NCBI GenBank assembly: GCA_034506255.1
Contig: JAPDPX010000002.1
Coordinates: 124,001 to 188,000, forward strand
Source of the DNA: a candidate division KSB1 bacterium
GTDB taxonomy: Bacteria; Zhuqueibacterota; Zhuqueibacteria; Zhuqueibacterales; Zhuqueibacteraceae
Length of the DNA: 64,000 nt
Direction: 5' to 3'
Each line of letters opens with the position of its first letter. The stretch's first letter is position 1. A program made the translations under genes and the position numbers. Below are positions 7,871 to 16,409 of this stretch, in pieces. The notes under the pieces are model-generated. The model made no database searches. It worked only from the letters and a program-made list of their open reading frames with translations, and was not told the DNA's origin.

Positions 7871-9040
7871 ATGAAACGACAGTTTTTGCGAGTGAGCAGC
7901 GCCATGCTTCTGCTTGCGGCAGCAGTGAGTGCGCAGAAGAGCGGCTGGACGCCGCAGCCGCTGCATCCAGTGCTCGGCGAGGTGATCGACGCGAACGAAA
8001 ACAGCCGCTATCGGATCTTTGGCGAGATTGCCGGCTTCACCGCAGCGCGCTATTATCACCACAGCATCGATTGGCAACAGCTTCACCTGCTGCGCAATCA
8101 CGACGGCCGTGGCCAACACCTTGTGCTTCGCCTCACGGTTGCTGAGATCAACCAGATTCGCAACGGCCTGGCGCAGCGGGTCCAGGCACTGGCCGCCGGT
8201 GACACCATTCCTGCCCGGCCGCTGTATGCCATCGCCGAGTCGCGCTGGCCCGCGCCTGCCGAGTTGACCAAAATCACTCTGCGCGACGGCACGGTGATCA
8301 ACTGCCGGCTGCTGGCAGCGCAGAACGATACCCTGCTGGTGCAAACGCCCGGTGGGCTGCACATCGCCGTTCCCGATTTGCAGATCGTGAGTCTCGGCAG
8401 TCTGGCAGGTGTGATGCGCGATGCCGAGTTTCAGCGCAGTGATCCCAATCACGCGCGGCTCTTGCTGGCGCCCACCGGCCGCGGCCTGCCGGCGGGGCAG
8501 GGCTATTTTGCGGACTATTATCTCTTCTTTCCAACGCTGGCCTATGGTGTGACGGATTTTCTCTCCGTCAGCGGCGGCATCTCGATCTTGCCCGGCGCGA
8601 GCTCGCAGCTAGGCTATGCGGGCTTCAAGCTCACTTGGCCGGCCTCTTCACAGGTGGAACTGGCTGCCGGGCTGACACATCTCATGATGCCGGAGGATGT
8701 GCGAGACGCCACGCTGGCCTACAGCGTGGCCACCTTCGGCAGTTCGCGCAGCGCTGTCACATTGGGCGCCGGCTTGCCCTTCACCCGGGATGAGATTGCC
8801 GAGCCGGTGTTGCTGCTGGGCGCCGAAACCCAGCTTTCCAACAGCATGAAGCTGCTGACGGAGAACTGGATTTTCACCGGCACGGATGAGCCGCGGGTGC
8901 TGTTTTCCGGCGGCGTGCGTTTCTTTGGAGAAAGGCTGGCCGTGGATTTGGCGTTGTTCAGTTCGGAAGAATTTTTTGAAGAGGACATCGGATTCCCCTT
9001 CGTGCCGTGGGTGGATTTTTCGGTGTTCTTCGGGAAGTGA
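7871..9040 (+). CDS. exported protein with beta-rich, barrel-like C-terminal half
   Basis: The 389-residue product opens with a signal peptide (residues 1-21, MKRQFLRVSSAMLLLAAAV then SAQ). Residues about 30-125 are mixed alpha/beta. A short all-beta segment with KITLRDGTVINCRLL and DTLLVQTPGG (about 135-175) resembles an SH3-like or Sm-like fold often seen before membrane barrels. From about 200 onward repeated amphipathic strands (GYFADYYLFFPTLAYGV, LSVSGGISILPG) and a final aromatic-ending strand (WVDFSVFF) suggest an outer-membrane barrel. No known family is recognised. The start is favoured by AAAGGTGAC just upstream and by the signal peptide. The decayed OLD-like gene converges 14 bases downstream. 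Confidence 0.7.
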   Translation: MKRQFLRVSSAMLLLAAAVSAQKSGWTPQPLHPVLGEVIDANENSRYRIFGEIAGFTAARYYHHSIDWQQLHLLRNHDGRGQHLVLRLTVAEINQIRNGLAQRVQALAAGDTIPARPLYAIAESRWPAPAELTKITLRDGTVINCRLLAAQNDTLLVQTPGGLHIAVPDLQIVSLGSLAGVMRDAEFQRSDPNHARLLLAPTGRGLPAGQGYFADYYLFFPTLAYGVTDFLSVSGGISILPGASSQLGYAGFKLTWPASSQVELAAGLTHLMMPEDVRDATLAYSVATFGSSRSAVTLGAGLPFTRDEIAEPVLLLGAETQLSNSMKLLTENWIFTGTDEPRVLFSGGVRFFGERLAVDLALFSSEEFFEEDIGFPFVPWVDFSVFFGK

Positions 9041-9054
9041 GGAGGAAGACAGCG

Positions 9055-10894
9055 TTATTCCAAAAACTCAGCCAGGCTTTGCACCACCTCGCGCAGATCG
9101 GGCGGCACTTCCTCTTCTGCAAGCGCCGCGACGATGTCACGGTCGTTCAGGCGCAGCCCGTATTGGCTCTGAATGTGTTCGCGCAAACGCGGCAGCACAA
9201 TCTCTTTTGCGTCACACCACTCATATCGAACCACGCCCTGCCACGTCTGCTGCAGGAAGGCCTCCGCCTGCTCGAGCACAGTTGCGGGCTGCCAGCCCAG
9301 CTTTTGATCACGAGCATGTTTGCCGATCATATTGACCAGACGTCTTCTCACGGCATCGCGCGAGGCTTCCACGGCCTCTTCCACGAGCCGCAACAGCTCT
9401 TCTTCCGCCGGCGGCTCTTTAAAAAGAGGAAGATCCGGATAAAGATTTTGTTGGGCGGATGCCCTCACTGCCCGCGCAATGGCAGTGGGAACAATGAGGT
9501 AATTCTCGATTTCCATACGCTGCCAAATTTTCCAACGCTGCTGGGGAGCAAAGGGGGGCCGCTGTATTTCCTCAGTTCCTCCTGTCGTTGCTCATCGGGC
9601 ATATAATCCCGATCCGCAATGACAAAAGCCTTCACCTGCAAATCGCGCTCATGATGAAAGGCCTGTTTCAGGGTGTTCAGCATGATTCGGACGGACTCGC
9701 CGCTCGGCCGTTTATGTTGATGAAGAAAGATAAGCCGGCGATGCAGACGGGCATAATCATCGCCGTTGAGCAGGCGGCGCAGAAAAAGTTGCAGCGGTTT
9801 CTCATCCGATTTGTTTTCCAACACCACGACTTTTTGACAGGAGTCGATCAACAACAATTCGAGATTGGCCAGGCCGCCGAGGGACTGAACAGCGTTCAAA
9901 ACTTCGATGTGCACATTGAGCCGTTGCGGTCCCCTCTCACTGAAAGTGATAATCTGGCAAGGATCGGCAGCCGCGATCAGTTCCACCGAATGGGTGGCAG
10001 CAATGATTTGAATCCCTTTCCGCGTCAGACCGGCCAGCACGGCGTAAAGATCGGCAATGAGCCGGCTGAACAAATGCGCATCCGGCTCGTCGAGCAGGAC
10101 GGTGCTCACCGGCTCGATGAGGATGCCGGAGAGTATCTGCAGAAATTGATGGGAACCGCTGCCGCCGGAAATGATGTCCAGTTCCCCCCTGCGCTGCCGG
10201 TGGTCACCTTCCGTCGCCAGCCCGGTTTCCTGGTAAGTCGCATGAATGTAGCGATCAACTTCTTCATCTAATTGGGGATGGCGCAGCTCGATTTGCGGGA
10301 AAATCGATTCCAACAGAAGAACGAATTGCTGCCAGCGTGTCTCCTCCTCCTTTGAGATCGAGCAGGACATTACGGATAATTGTGCCGTGCTGGCCGAGGG
10401 CACGCAATTCGCGCCGTACGGCGATGGTCCGGCGTTCTTCACGCGGAATGAAACCGCTGTATCCCGGAATGAGTGTGATATTCAGGCCACCGGAATCAGG
10501 CAAAGGAGGAACTTTTGATTTGTTTTGCACGCTGAAGCGATTGAAGCGCAAAGTTACTTCGAACTCGTATTCCCCCCCGCCCGCCAGCCCGCCGATGACA
10601 CGGATCGGAATCGGACTATTGCCTTTTTGTACCTTGCGGTCTTTCCACAAATCCCTGGGTTCTGCGGCGGGGATAATGACGAATTCATCGGTGCCGAATG
10701 TCCGGTTCTGAAACGTCAACCCGCCATTTTTCTTTTCCAGGCAGGCCTGATAACAAAAGTTGAAAACGGCACATGCTTGCAACGCGGTGGATTTGCCGCT
10801 GTTGTTTGGACCAACCAGCAAGTTGAAACCCCGCAGCTCCAAGTCGAGCACTTCGAACTGCTTGAAGTTTTCGATGTGAAGCCGCTTGAGTCAT
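9055..10894 (-). pseudogene. OLD-family ATPase/TOPRIM-like nuclease, frameshifted remnant
   Basis: The conserved parts of one gene lie in order on the minus strand but in different frames. Frame A (to about 10370) has Walker A VGPNNSGKST. Frame B (about 10370 to 9555) has the signature-like ISGGSGSHQFL, Walker B STVLLDEPDAHL, the H-loop ATHSVEL and a TOPRIM-like VVVLENKSDEK with AFVIADRDY. Frame C (about 9555 to 9055) has QRMEIENYLI and the C-terminus. The A-to-B shift falls in a GGAGGAGGAG run and the B-to-C shift in a run of six C; frames A and C are the same. In addition, the expected N-terminus (LKRLHIENFKQFEVL) has no in-frame start and an in-frame TGA at 10891. The intact gene would encode about 610 residues, as in ATP-dependent OLD nucleases. 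Three disruptions favour a pseudogene, but sequencing indels are possible. Confidence 0.75.
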
Positions 10895-10980
10895 TTGGTA
10901 GTGGCAGGCATCTCTTCGTCTCTCACGGGGGGGTGTAAAACGGTATTTAAATGCCGAAAAGTATGCTATCGCGCTCCAAA

Positions 10981-11487
10981 TTACAAGACAGAATTCCGAT
11001 TCCACAGAATTTTCTCCCTCCCCCTGAACCCCGCCAGCGGCCCGATGGTTTTGCGCATCAGGATTTCCGCATGGCCCGCCACCACGTAGTCCTTCAGCTC
11101 GCCGATCACTTCATACCCCAGCCGGCGGTAGAGCTTCTGCGCGCCGGTGTTGAACGACGACACGCACAGGAAGACGTTGGGTGCCTCCTGGAAAATCCGC
11201 TTTTCAGCGAAGCGGATCAGCTCGCTGCCAATCCCGCGGCCGCGCCAGGCCGGCATGACGCACACGGTTTGAAGGTAGCCGCGGAACGCGCCCTGCATGT
11301 TGATGATGATGCATCCCGCCGGCTCCTCCTGCGCCACCGCAACATAAACTTCCTTGCCGGCCTCGCTCAACAGGGCGGCGCACTCTTCATAGCCGCGCCC
11401 CAAAGTCAACCACGGCTCGGAAGTCGACATGGCATGGGCGCAGGCATGAATTTCTGCGGCGCCCGACAGAGGACGGATGGTGATCAT
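10981..11487 (-). CDS. GNAT-family N-acetyltransferase
   Basis: This 168-residue protein has the GNAT acetyl-CoA-binding motif A, VCVMPAWRGRGIGSELIRFA (the R-G-R-G-I-G loop), followed by the C-terminal motif B pattern FNTGAQKLYRRLGYEVIGEL. It is closest in layout to RimI/YhbS-type acetyltransferases acting on protein N-termini or small amines; the acceptor cannot be deduced. Its ATG overlaps the mazG stop codon by four bases (ATGA), so the two genes are translationally coupled in one minus-strand operon. The tail of about 20 residues after the fold is basic. Confidence 0.85.
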   Translation of the reverse strand: MITIRPLSGAAEIHACAHAMSTSEPWLTLGRGYEECAALLSEAGKEVYVAVAQEEPAGCIIINMQGAFRGYLQTVCVMPAWRGRGIGSELIRFAEKRIFQEAPNVFLCVSSFNTGAQKLYRRLGYEVIGELKDYVVAGHAEILMRKTIGPLAGFRGREKILWNRNSVL

Positions 11488-12167
11488 TGGCGAGGTCCCG
11501 CGTATTCATGTTCGAAACGATGACAGGCTTCGCGCAGGTTGTCTTCGGCATTCAGGCCCAGGCCGCGGCCGAAGGCCACCAGGCGGAACAGCAGATCGCC
11601 ATAAAGCTCCGGCAGGGGCCGATGGTCGCTTGGCAGGCCGTCTTTTGCGCCCGCGGCGGCCGCGCGAAAAGTTTGCCAGGTGGCTTCAACCTCGTCAACA
11701 CTCGCGGCGGCCGCACCGGCCTTTTGCTGCAACCGGGCGGCACGCTGCAGCGCCGGCAGGGCGTGCGGCACGCCGGCAAGCGCGTTTTTTTTGCCCTCCT
11801 GCTGTTTTATTTGCTCCCACAGGTGTGTCAGCTCGGCAGCAGAATCCACCCTGGCGTCGCCGAAAACATGCGGATGCCGCCGAATCATTTTGGCGCTGAT
11901 CGCTGCGATCACCGCGCCGATGTCGAAGCGGCCCGCCTCGGCGGCAATTTGTGCGTGATAGACCACCTGCAGCAACAGATCGCCCAGCTCATGGCACAGC
12001 TCTTCATCATCGCCGGCGTCGAGAGCGTGGAGAACTTCATACGTCTCCTCGAGCAGATACCGCCGCAAGGAAGCGTGGGTCTGTGCACGATCCCACGGAC
12101 AGCCCTGCGGGCCGCGCAAGCGTGCCATGATCTCGACCAATTCCGTGAATTTTTCACTGCCGTGCAT
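11484..12167 (-). CDS. mazG: MazG nucleoside triphosphate pyrophosphohydrolase
   Basis: The 227-residue protein matches bacterial MazG, which hydrolyses (d)NTPs to monophosphates and pyrophosphate and cleans up aberrant nucleotides. The N-terminal half is canonical: LRGPQGCPWDRAQTHASL, then the metal-binding ExxE...ExxD pair in LEETYEVLHAL and ELCHELGDLLLQVV. A linker with RRHPHVFGD follows. The second repeat is recognisable (ELYGDLLFRLVAFGR) but its acidic residues are partly replaced, so only the first site may be catalytic. Length is somewhat short of the E. coli protein (263). GGAG lies a few bases before the ATG. It forms an operon with the downstream GNAT gene. Confidence 0.93.
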   Translation of the reverse strand: MHGSEKFTELVEIMARLRGPQGCPWDRAQTHASLRRYLLEETYEVLHALDAGDDEELCHELGDLLLQVVYHAQIAAEAGRFDIGAVIAAISAKMIRRHPHVFGDARVDSAAELTHLWEQIKQQEGKKNALAGVPHALPALQRAARLQQKAGAAAASVDEVEATWQTFRAAAAGAKDGLPSDHRPLPELYGDLLFRLVAFGRGLGLNAEDNLREACHRFEHEYAGPRQ

Positions 12168-12404
12168 GTTTTCTCCGCTTTGTGGTTTTTGGGGTGCCGG
12201 CTGCCCTCACGTGCTTTAAATCCTCCGCGGACATGATTTCGCGTTCGCCGACTGGCGGCGGAGGTGCCATGGCCGCGCAGGTTTTGTCGTGCAGGCATCC
12301 TGCCGGCATTGGTTTGTTTGCAGTCAAGACGCCGGCGTTCTGCTCAGCGCGGCCGGCTGACCACCATACAGCAGGAGATAAGCAGATTCGAGGAGATTGT
12401 AAAG

Positions 12405-12545
12405 ACCCGAATTTTGCACCCAGATTGATCCCCTCCGCGAGAAAAGCCGATTTGATCGCGACGCCCTGTTCATGGCAAGACAGAGATTGAACCCTCGATG
12501 TCAAGATCCCCCCAAAATCCTCCCACGAGAGTACAGCGCGGTCAT
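12405..12545 (-). repeat. dispersed intergenic repeat, distal modules (copy D)
   Basis: Read on the minus strand, this segment matches the copy at 36.7 kb over CTTGACATCGAGGGTT and neighbouring bases, and matches 21747-21812 over GGCGTCGCGATCAAATCGGC and the following GCAAAATTC region (one or two differences per 20 bases). It is therefore the downstream half of the same repeat whose upstream half is at 12990-13135. Confidence 0.65.
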
Positions 12546-12989
12546 AACCGCAACCAAATCTGTTAACTGCGAAGCCGCAAAACGCGCGAAGGATTTCCTT
12601 GCGTTCTGCATGCTTGTGCGTGCAATCATGCGTTGCGATTATTCCTCATTCCCGGTATGCCTTCTTTCATTGGTTTGGCGTTCCAGTTCAGTAAAAAACC
12701 AGGGCGGCAGTCGCGTAATTTCAGGCAGGTCGGTAGTTGGGCCTCGTGAGTTGGTGGCAGTTTTTGATACAACTTTCGAGGAGCCTGTCAATGCGGTCGC
12801 CGGCCTCAATCTGCCGGTTGTCATATAGGATCGGTGGCGATACTTCGCAATCCACTTGCAAACCGTGCTCGCACAGTTTTTAAGCAGAACACTGTTGGCC
12901 GGCTGACCCCCCACACGTGAAGCCAGCCATGCCACTCTCTTTGCGTTCTCGTTGCTCGTGGGGTTCAAAAAATCTTCGCGATTGTGATA

Positions 12990-13135
12990 AGTTTGCCGGG
13001 ATAATAAACTCCCACGGGAAAAGCCATTTCTCGGGAGTTCATTTTCGCGGAAGAGAAAACATGATGCCTTCACCAAACTGGCGAATTTTGCAGCCAGGGC
13101 TGCTCCATATGCCGAATTCAGGAAAGACATGTTGC
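12990..13135 (-). repeat. dispersed intergenic repeat, proximal module with stem-loop (copy B)
   Basis: On the minus strand this aligns with 21444-21570 and 36650-36710. Shared blocks are AAATTCGCC, a GAAGGCGTCA-like word, the CACGAAAATGGACTCCC-like word and CTGGGAG/CGTGGGAG. On the plus strand AACTCCC at 13007-13013 pairs with GGGAGTT at 13033-13039, with further pairing of GGAAA and TTTC inside, so the module can form a stem-loop. Confidence 0.65.
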
Positions 13136-13248
13136 GCGCTGCCCGCCGCGACTGCCGCGCAAGCGGGCAAACATCGGGAGCTTGTCCTTGACTTTCAAAT
13201 GAAAAATCGGTAAATAGCGGCCACAAAAATCAATCCTGATGAGAGCGC

Positions 13249-14772
13249 ATGCCCGATTTGCACTTCCCCCCGCCCGGTGATTGGCTGATCTTCGCCCTCT
13301 TTCTGCTTGGGTTGTCCGGTTTGATCGGCTTCGCCAATTGGATGCAGCGGGTGCATGCGGTATCGGCGGAACGCACGCGCAAGTTGGTGCATGTGCTCAG
13401 CGGGGTTGCCGTTCTCCTTTCTCCTTTCCTCTTTGCAACGCCCGTGCTGTTGCTGGTGCTGGCGGCGTTGTTCGTGTTGCTGAATGCCCTGGCGCTGCGA
13501 ACCGGCCGCTTTGCGGGTATTCACGCCACCGGCCGCAAAACCTACGGCACCGTTTTTTATCCTCTCTCTTTTTTTCTGCTGACTCTGCTGTTTTGGCAGC
13601 GCGAGATGACGGCCTTGTGGGTGGGGATGAGCCTGCTCGGCATCGCGGATTTTTGTGCGGCGCTCGCCGGCGGGGCGGCGGTTCAACCGATTGTGCTGCC
13701 GCTTCGGAGCGACCGCAAGACCTTGCAGGGATCGCTGACGATGTGGCTCAGCTCCCTGCTGTTGGTGTGGGCCGGGTTCGAATGGATCGCGCCGCTGCTT
13801 GGCCCCACGCCGGAGCCAATGCGCTCCCTGCTCGCTGCCGTGGGTATCAGTCTGCTGGCCACGGCCGCGGAGGCCCTGTCCTGGCGCGGTTCGGATAACC
13901 TTACTGTGCCCGTGTTGGGCGCGGTGATGGCTTATTTTTATCTGCATGCGTCCCAGGCTGCCATCACGCAGTTTTTCACCGGTGAGATTTTGGCGCTGGC
14001 GGTGGCCGCCGTCTCCTATCGTGTGCGCTTTTTGGATCTGAGCGGCGCGCTCGCAACGTTCATGCTCGGTGCGGTGGTGTTCGGCCTGGGAGGGTGGGTT
14101 TTCAGTGTGCCGCTGCTGGCGTTTTTCGTGTTGTCGAGCCTGCTCTCGCGTTTCGGCGCCCGGCGCAAGCGCGCGGCCAGCCGTGCTTTTCAAAAAGGCC
14201 ATCGCCGCGATTTCGGCCAGGTGGTGGCCAACGGCGGCGTGCCCGGCCTGGTGGTGATTCTTTGGTATATTGATCCGCAGCCGCTGTGGTACGCGCTGTT
14301 TCTGGGCGCAGTCGCGGCAGTCACGGCGGATACCTGGGCCACTGAGATCGGCCTGCTCTCGCGCCGGCCGCCGCGCTTGATCACCACGCTGCAAACCGTG
14401 ACCGCCGGCACTTCGGGCGCCATTTCCGGCTTGGGGCTGTTCGGTGCCGGCCTCGGCGCCTTCATCATTGCCCTGCTCGGCGCCGCGTTGCAGTTCGGCG
14501 GACCCGGGCAGCGGTTTGGAGTCACCGGGATTGCTTTCATCACGCTGGCGGGCGTGCTGGCGCATCTTTTCGACAGCTTGCTGGGCGCAACGATACAAGC
14601 GCAGCGCATCTGCCCCACCTGCCGCCGAATCAGCGAGAAGAAGGGTGAATGCTGCGGCAGCGAACGCCAGCCGCATTCGGGATGGCATTGGGTGGATAAT
14701 GACGTGGTCAACGGCATCTGTGCGGTGAGCGGCGTGCTGGCGGTGTTGCTGGCCCTGCCGGTGTTGCAGTAA
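13249..14772 (+). CDS. membrane fusion: phytol/dolichol-kinase-like half plus DUF92 (VTE6-like) half
   Basis: This 507-residue polytopic protein has two family signatures. Residues about 1-230 resemble the CTP-dependent polyprenol/phytol kinase group: RKLVHVLSGVAVLL near residue 43, then GRKTYGTVFYPLSFF, then GIADFCAALAGG and RKTLQGSLTMW. Residues about 240-507 are a DUF92/TMEM19 domain: GQVVANGGVPGLVVIL, AVTADTWATEIGLLS, LQTVTAGTSGAISGLGLFG and a CPTCRR...CC cysteine cluster before WVDNDVVN. In plants, VTE5 phosphorylates phytol and VTE6 (DUF92) phosphorylates phytyl phosphate to the diphosphate. A fused protein could convert an isoprenoid alcohol to its diphosphate in two steps. Family assignments are solid; the substrate is inference. 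There is no strong ribosome binding site before the ATG. Confidence 0.82.
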   Translation: MPDLHFPPPGDWLIFALFLLGLSGLIGFANWMQRVHAVSAERTRKLVHVLSGVAVLLSPFLFATPVLLLVLAALFVLLNALALRTGRFAGIHATGRKTYGTVFYPLSFFLLTLLFWQREMTALWVGMSLLGIADFCAALAGGAAVQPIVLPLRSDRKTLQGSLTMWLSSLLLVWAGFEWIAPLLGPTPEPMRSLLAAVGISLLATAAEALSWRGSDNLTVPVLGAVMAYFYLHASQAAITQFFTGEILALAVAAVSYRVRFLDLSGALATFMLGAVVFGLGGWVFSVPLLAFFVLSSLLSRFGARRKRAASRAFQKGHRRDFGQVVANGGVPGLVVILWYIDPQPLWYALFLGAVAAVTADTWATEIGLLSRRPPRLITTLQTVTAGTSGAISGLGLFGAGLGAFIIALLGAALQFGGPGQRFGVTGIAFITLAGVLAHLFDSLLGATIQAQRICPTCRRISEKKGECCGSERQPHSGWHWVDNDVVNGICAVSGVLAVLLALPVLQ

Positions 14773-15117
14773 CTGCAAAGCGGACGGTGCGCTTTCCGCG
14801 ACGAAGATGATTTTTTTGTCGTTTTTTCTTGCCGCCGGGCCGCCCCCTTCGCCGGTTCACCTCCCAAGCATCACGCGAACGACGTGGAATTGGCAGAGTG
14901 CGAGTGCGCGGAATTCACCGTCGCGGCCGTGTGGCAATGCTGCCCTGCCGCGTCAGAACGGAATGCTGTTGCTGAATGAGTGTTGGTCCGCAATCGCAAA
15001 CTCGGGGGAAACGGCTCACGCCGCAGCCTGGCCGTTGTCTCAAAAAACGGCCCAGCCGGGGTTGGAACGTTCGCGGACGGACACGAAGTCAAACCCCTTC
15101 GAATGTGGTGAGTGAAC
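14773..15117. other. intergenic region without a recognisable gene
   Basis: About 345 bases between the membrane fusion gene and ftsB. There is a T-rich stretch just after the first gene (near 14811-14829) but no convincing hairpin before it. I see no RNA gene. A promoter for the ftsB-DUF502 pair presumably lies here, but no clear -35/-10 pair is visible. Confidence 0.35.
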
Positions 15118-15468
15118 ATGACCTCCCGCTTTTCCACCAAAGCTTCCGGCCACCGCCTCAAACTGTGGCGCAAAGCCTTCTGGCTCATCTGTGCGGTTTT
15201 GCTTTACCTGGCTTACACGTATTTCGGCGGCAGCTCCGGACTGATTCAACTTTGGCGGCTGAAACAGCGCCACAGCGACCTGCAGCAGGACATCACCATG
15301 CTGCAGGCCACCCAGGACAGCCTCAAGCAGGTGATTCACCGGTTGCAACACGACACCACCTATATCGAAAAAGTCGCGCGTGAGCGTTTTCAGATGGGCA
15401 GACCGGGAGAGACCATTTACACCATCGTGAAACAGCCGGCGGCCGGGGAGGACAAGAAGCAGCCATGA
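15118..15468 (+). CDS. ftsB: FtsB/DivIC-like septum formation initiator
   Basis: This 116-residue small bitopic protein has the FtsB/DivIC layout: a short basic N-terminus, one transmembrane helix (FWLICAVLLYLAYTYF, about residues 22-38), a predicted coiled coil (LKQRHSDLQQDITMLQATQ onward) and a C-terminal segment ending ARERFQMGRPGETIYTI, which matches the conserved end of the family. FtsB bridges FtsL and FtsQ in the divisome. GTGGTGAG lies just before the ATG at 15118; a GTG six bases upstream is an alternative start. The stop overlaps the next start by four bases, so it is coupled to the DUF502 gene. Confidence 0.82.
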   Translation: MTSRFSTKASGHRLKLWRKAFWLICAVLLYLAYTYFGGSSGLIQLWRLKQRHSDLQQDITMLQATQDSLKQVIHRLQHDTTYIEKVARERFQMGRPGETIYTIVKQPAAGEDKKQP

Positions 15469-16169
15469 CCGCCTCGTTGCTGTCCTCGCCCGAGCACAAG
15501 TTTGCCGCCCGCGTGCGTGGGTATTTTCTCGCCGGCCTGCTGGTGCTGGTGCCGATCAGTCTGACGGTTTACATCATTTTCGAGCTGTTCAAGGCGATCG
15601 ACGGCATTCTCAAGGATGAAATCTTCGTCATTTTGCGCCGCACCTTCGGCGTGACGGTCACCTTCCCCGGGGTGGGGGCGATTACGCTGCTGCTGTTGAT
15701 TTTGGGGACCGGCATGGCGGCGCGCAGTTACTTCGGCAACAAGCTGGTGGAATTCGGCAATCGTGCCGTTACCCGCATTCCCATCATCCGCCGCATCTAC
15801 GGCACGGTGCAGCAGCTCAGCCAGGCGCTCTTCGGCGAGCAGCACCAGTCCTTCAAGAAGACCGTGCTGGTGCCCTATCCCGGGCCCAATACCTGGCGGC
15901 TGGGCTTCTACATTCGCGAGATTCGCGGGGAAATTCAGGAGGCGCTGCAGCGCGAGATTGTGTGCGTGTTCATTCCCAACCCTCCCAACCCCACCGGCGG
16001 CTTCCTGATGTTTTATCCCAAAAGCGATGTCATCGAGCTGGAGATGCCGGTGGAGGATGCCATCCACATGTTGATCTCCTACGGCACAGTGGCACCCAAG
16101 GCGCGGGCCCCCAAGCACATGATGCTGACGCGCGATCATCTGCAATCCCTCACGCCCAAGCCGGACTGA
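15465..16169 (+). CDS. DUF502 membrane protein
   Basis: The 234-residue protein fits DUF502: two N-terminal transmembrane helices (GYFLAGLLVLVPISLTVYII and AITLLLLILGTGMAARSYFG), then the conserved IPIIRRIYGTVQQL and a soluble domain with FKKTVLVPYPGPNTWRLGF, the PNPPNPTGGFLMF loop and DAIHMLISYGT. The family is widespread in bacteria and plant organelles and its biochemical role is not established. It begins with an ATGA overlap with ftsB, which suggests coordinated production with a cell-division component. All conserved blocks are present and the length is normal. Confidence 0.88.
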   Translation: MTASLLSSPEHKFAARVRGYFLAGLLVLVPISLTVYIIFELFKAIDGILKDEIFVILRRTFGVTVTFPGVGAITLLLLILGTGMAARSYFGNKLVEFGNRAVTRIPIIRRIYGTVQQLSQALFGEQHQSFKKTVLVPYPGPNTWRLGFYIREIRGEIQEALQREIVCVFIPNPPNPTGGFLMFYPKSDVIELEMPVEDAIHMLISYGTVAPKARAPKHMMLTRDHLQSLTPKPD

Positions 16170-16409
16170 GTTGGCACCTATCCGCCACATGCGGCGAAAG
16201 CGATCGTCTCGCGGCCGTTTCTTCCGGCAGCCGGCTCAGGCAGCCGGGAGGCGCGGCACAGCAGCCGGGTTTTGCGGGCAAGCAACTGGAATTGGCAGGC
16301 GATGATTGTGATTCGCCCCTTCAAAAGTCTCTGTCCAGCAATGAACCCGGAGTCCGCGTGCCCGGCCCCGCCGCCTGTGCCAGCCGGATGGCAGCGTCAT
16401 CGGCGGGCG

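Larger units (their letters stand above)
12168..13248. other. 1.08-kb intergenic region carrying two dispersed-repeat segments
   Basis: This gap separates mazG from the divergent membrane fusion gene. It carries two minus-oriented segments of the intergenic repeat family described separately (12405-12545 and 12990-13135), with about 440 bases between them. That middle part contains minus-strand reading frames with no start signal, no recognised domain and stop codons when joined; one stretch reads DNRQIEAGDRIDRLLESC. I regard the whole gap as non-coding, perhaps with debris of an inserted element. Confidence 0.45.

Noticed and set aside
12639..13226. A possible 195-residue minus-strand protein in the repeat-rich gap
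   Set aside because: Half of it lies over the dispersed repeat, it has no ribosome binding site or domain, and its phrase with ENELPRNG recurs only because the non-coding repeat is translated in the same frame.
13195..14778. A 527-codon minus-strand frame
   Set aside because: It is antisense to the DUF92 fusion gene; the Gln/Arg/His-rich product has no hydrophobic helices or motifs.
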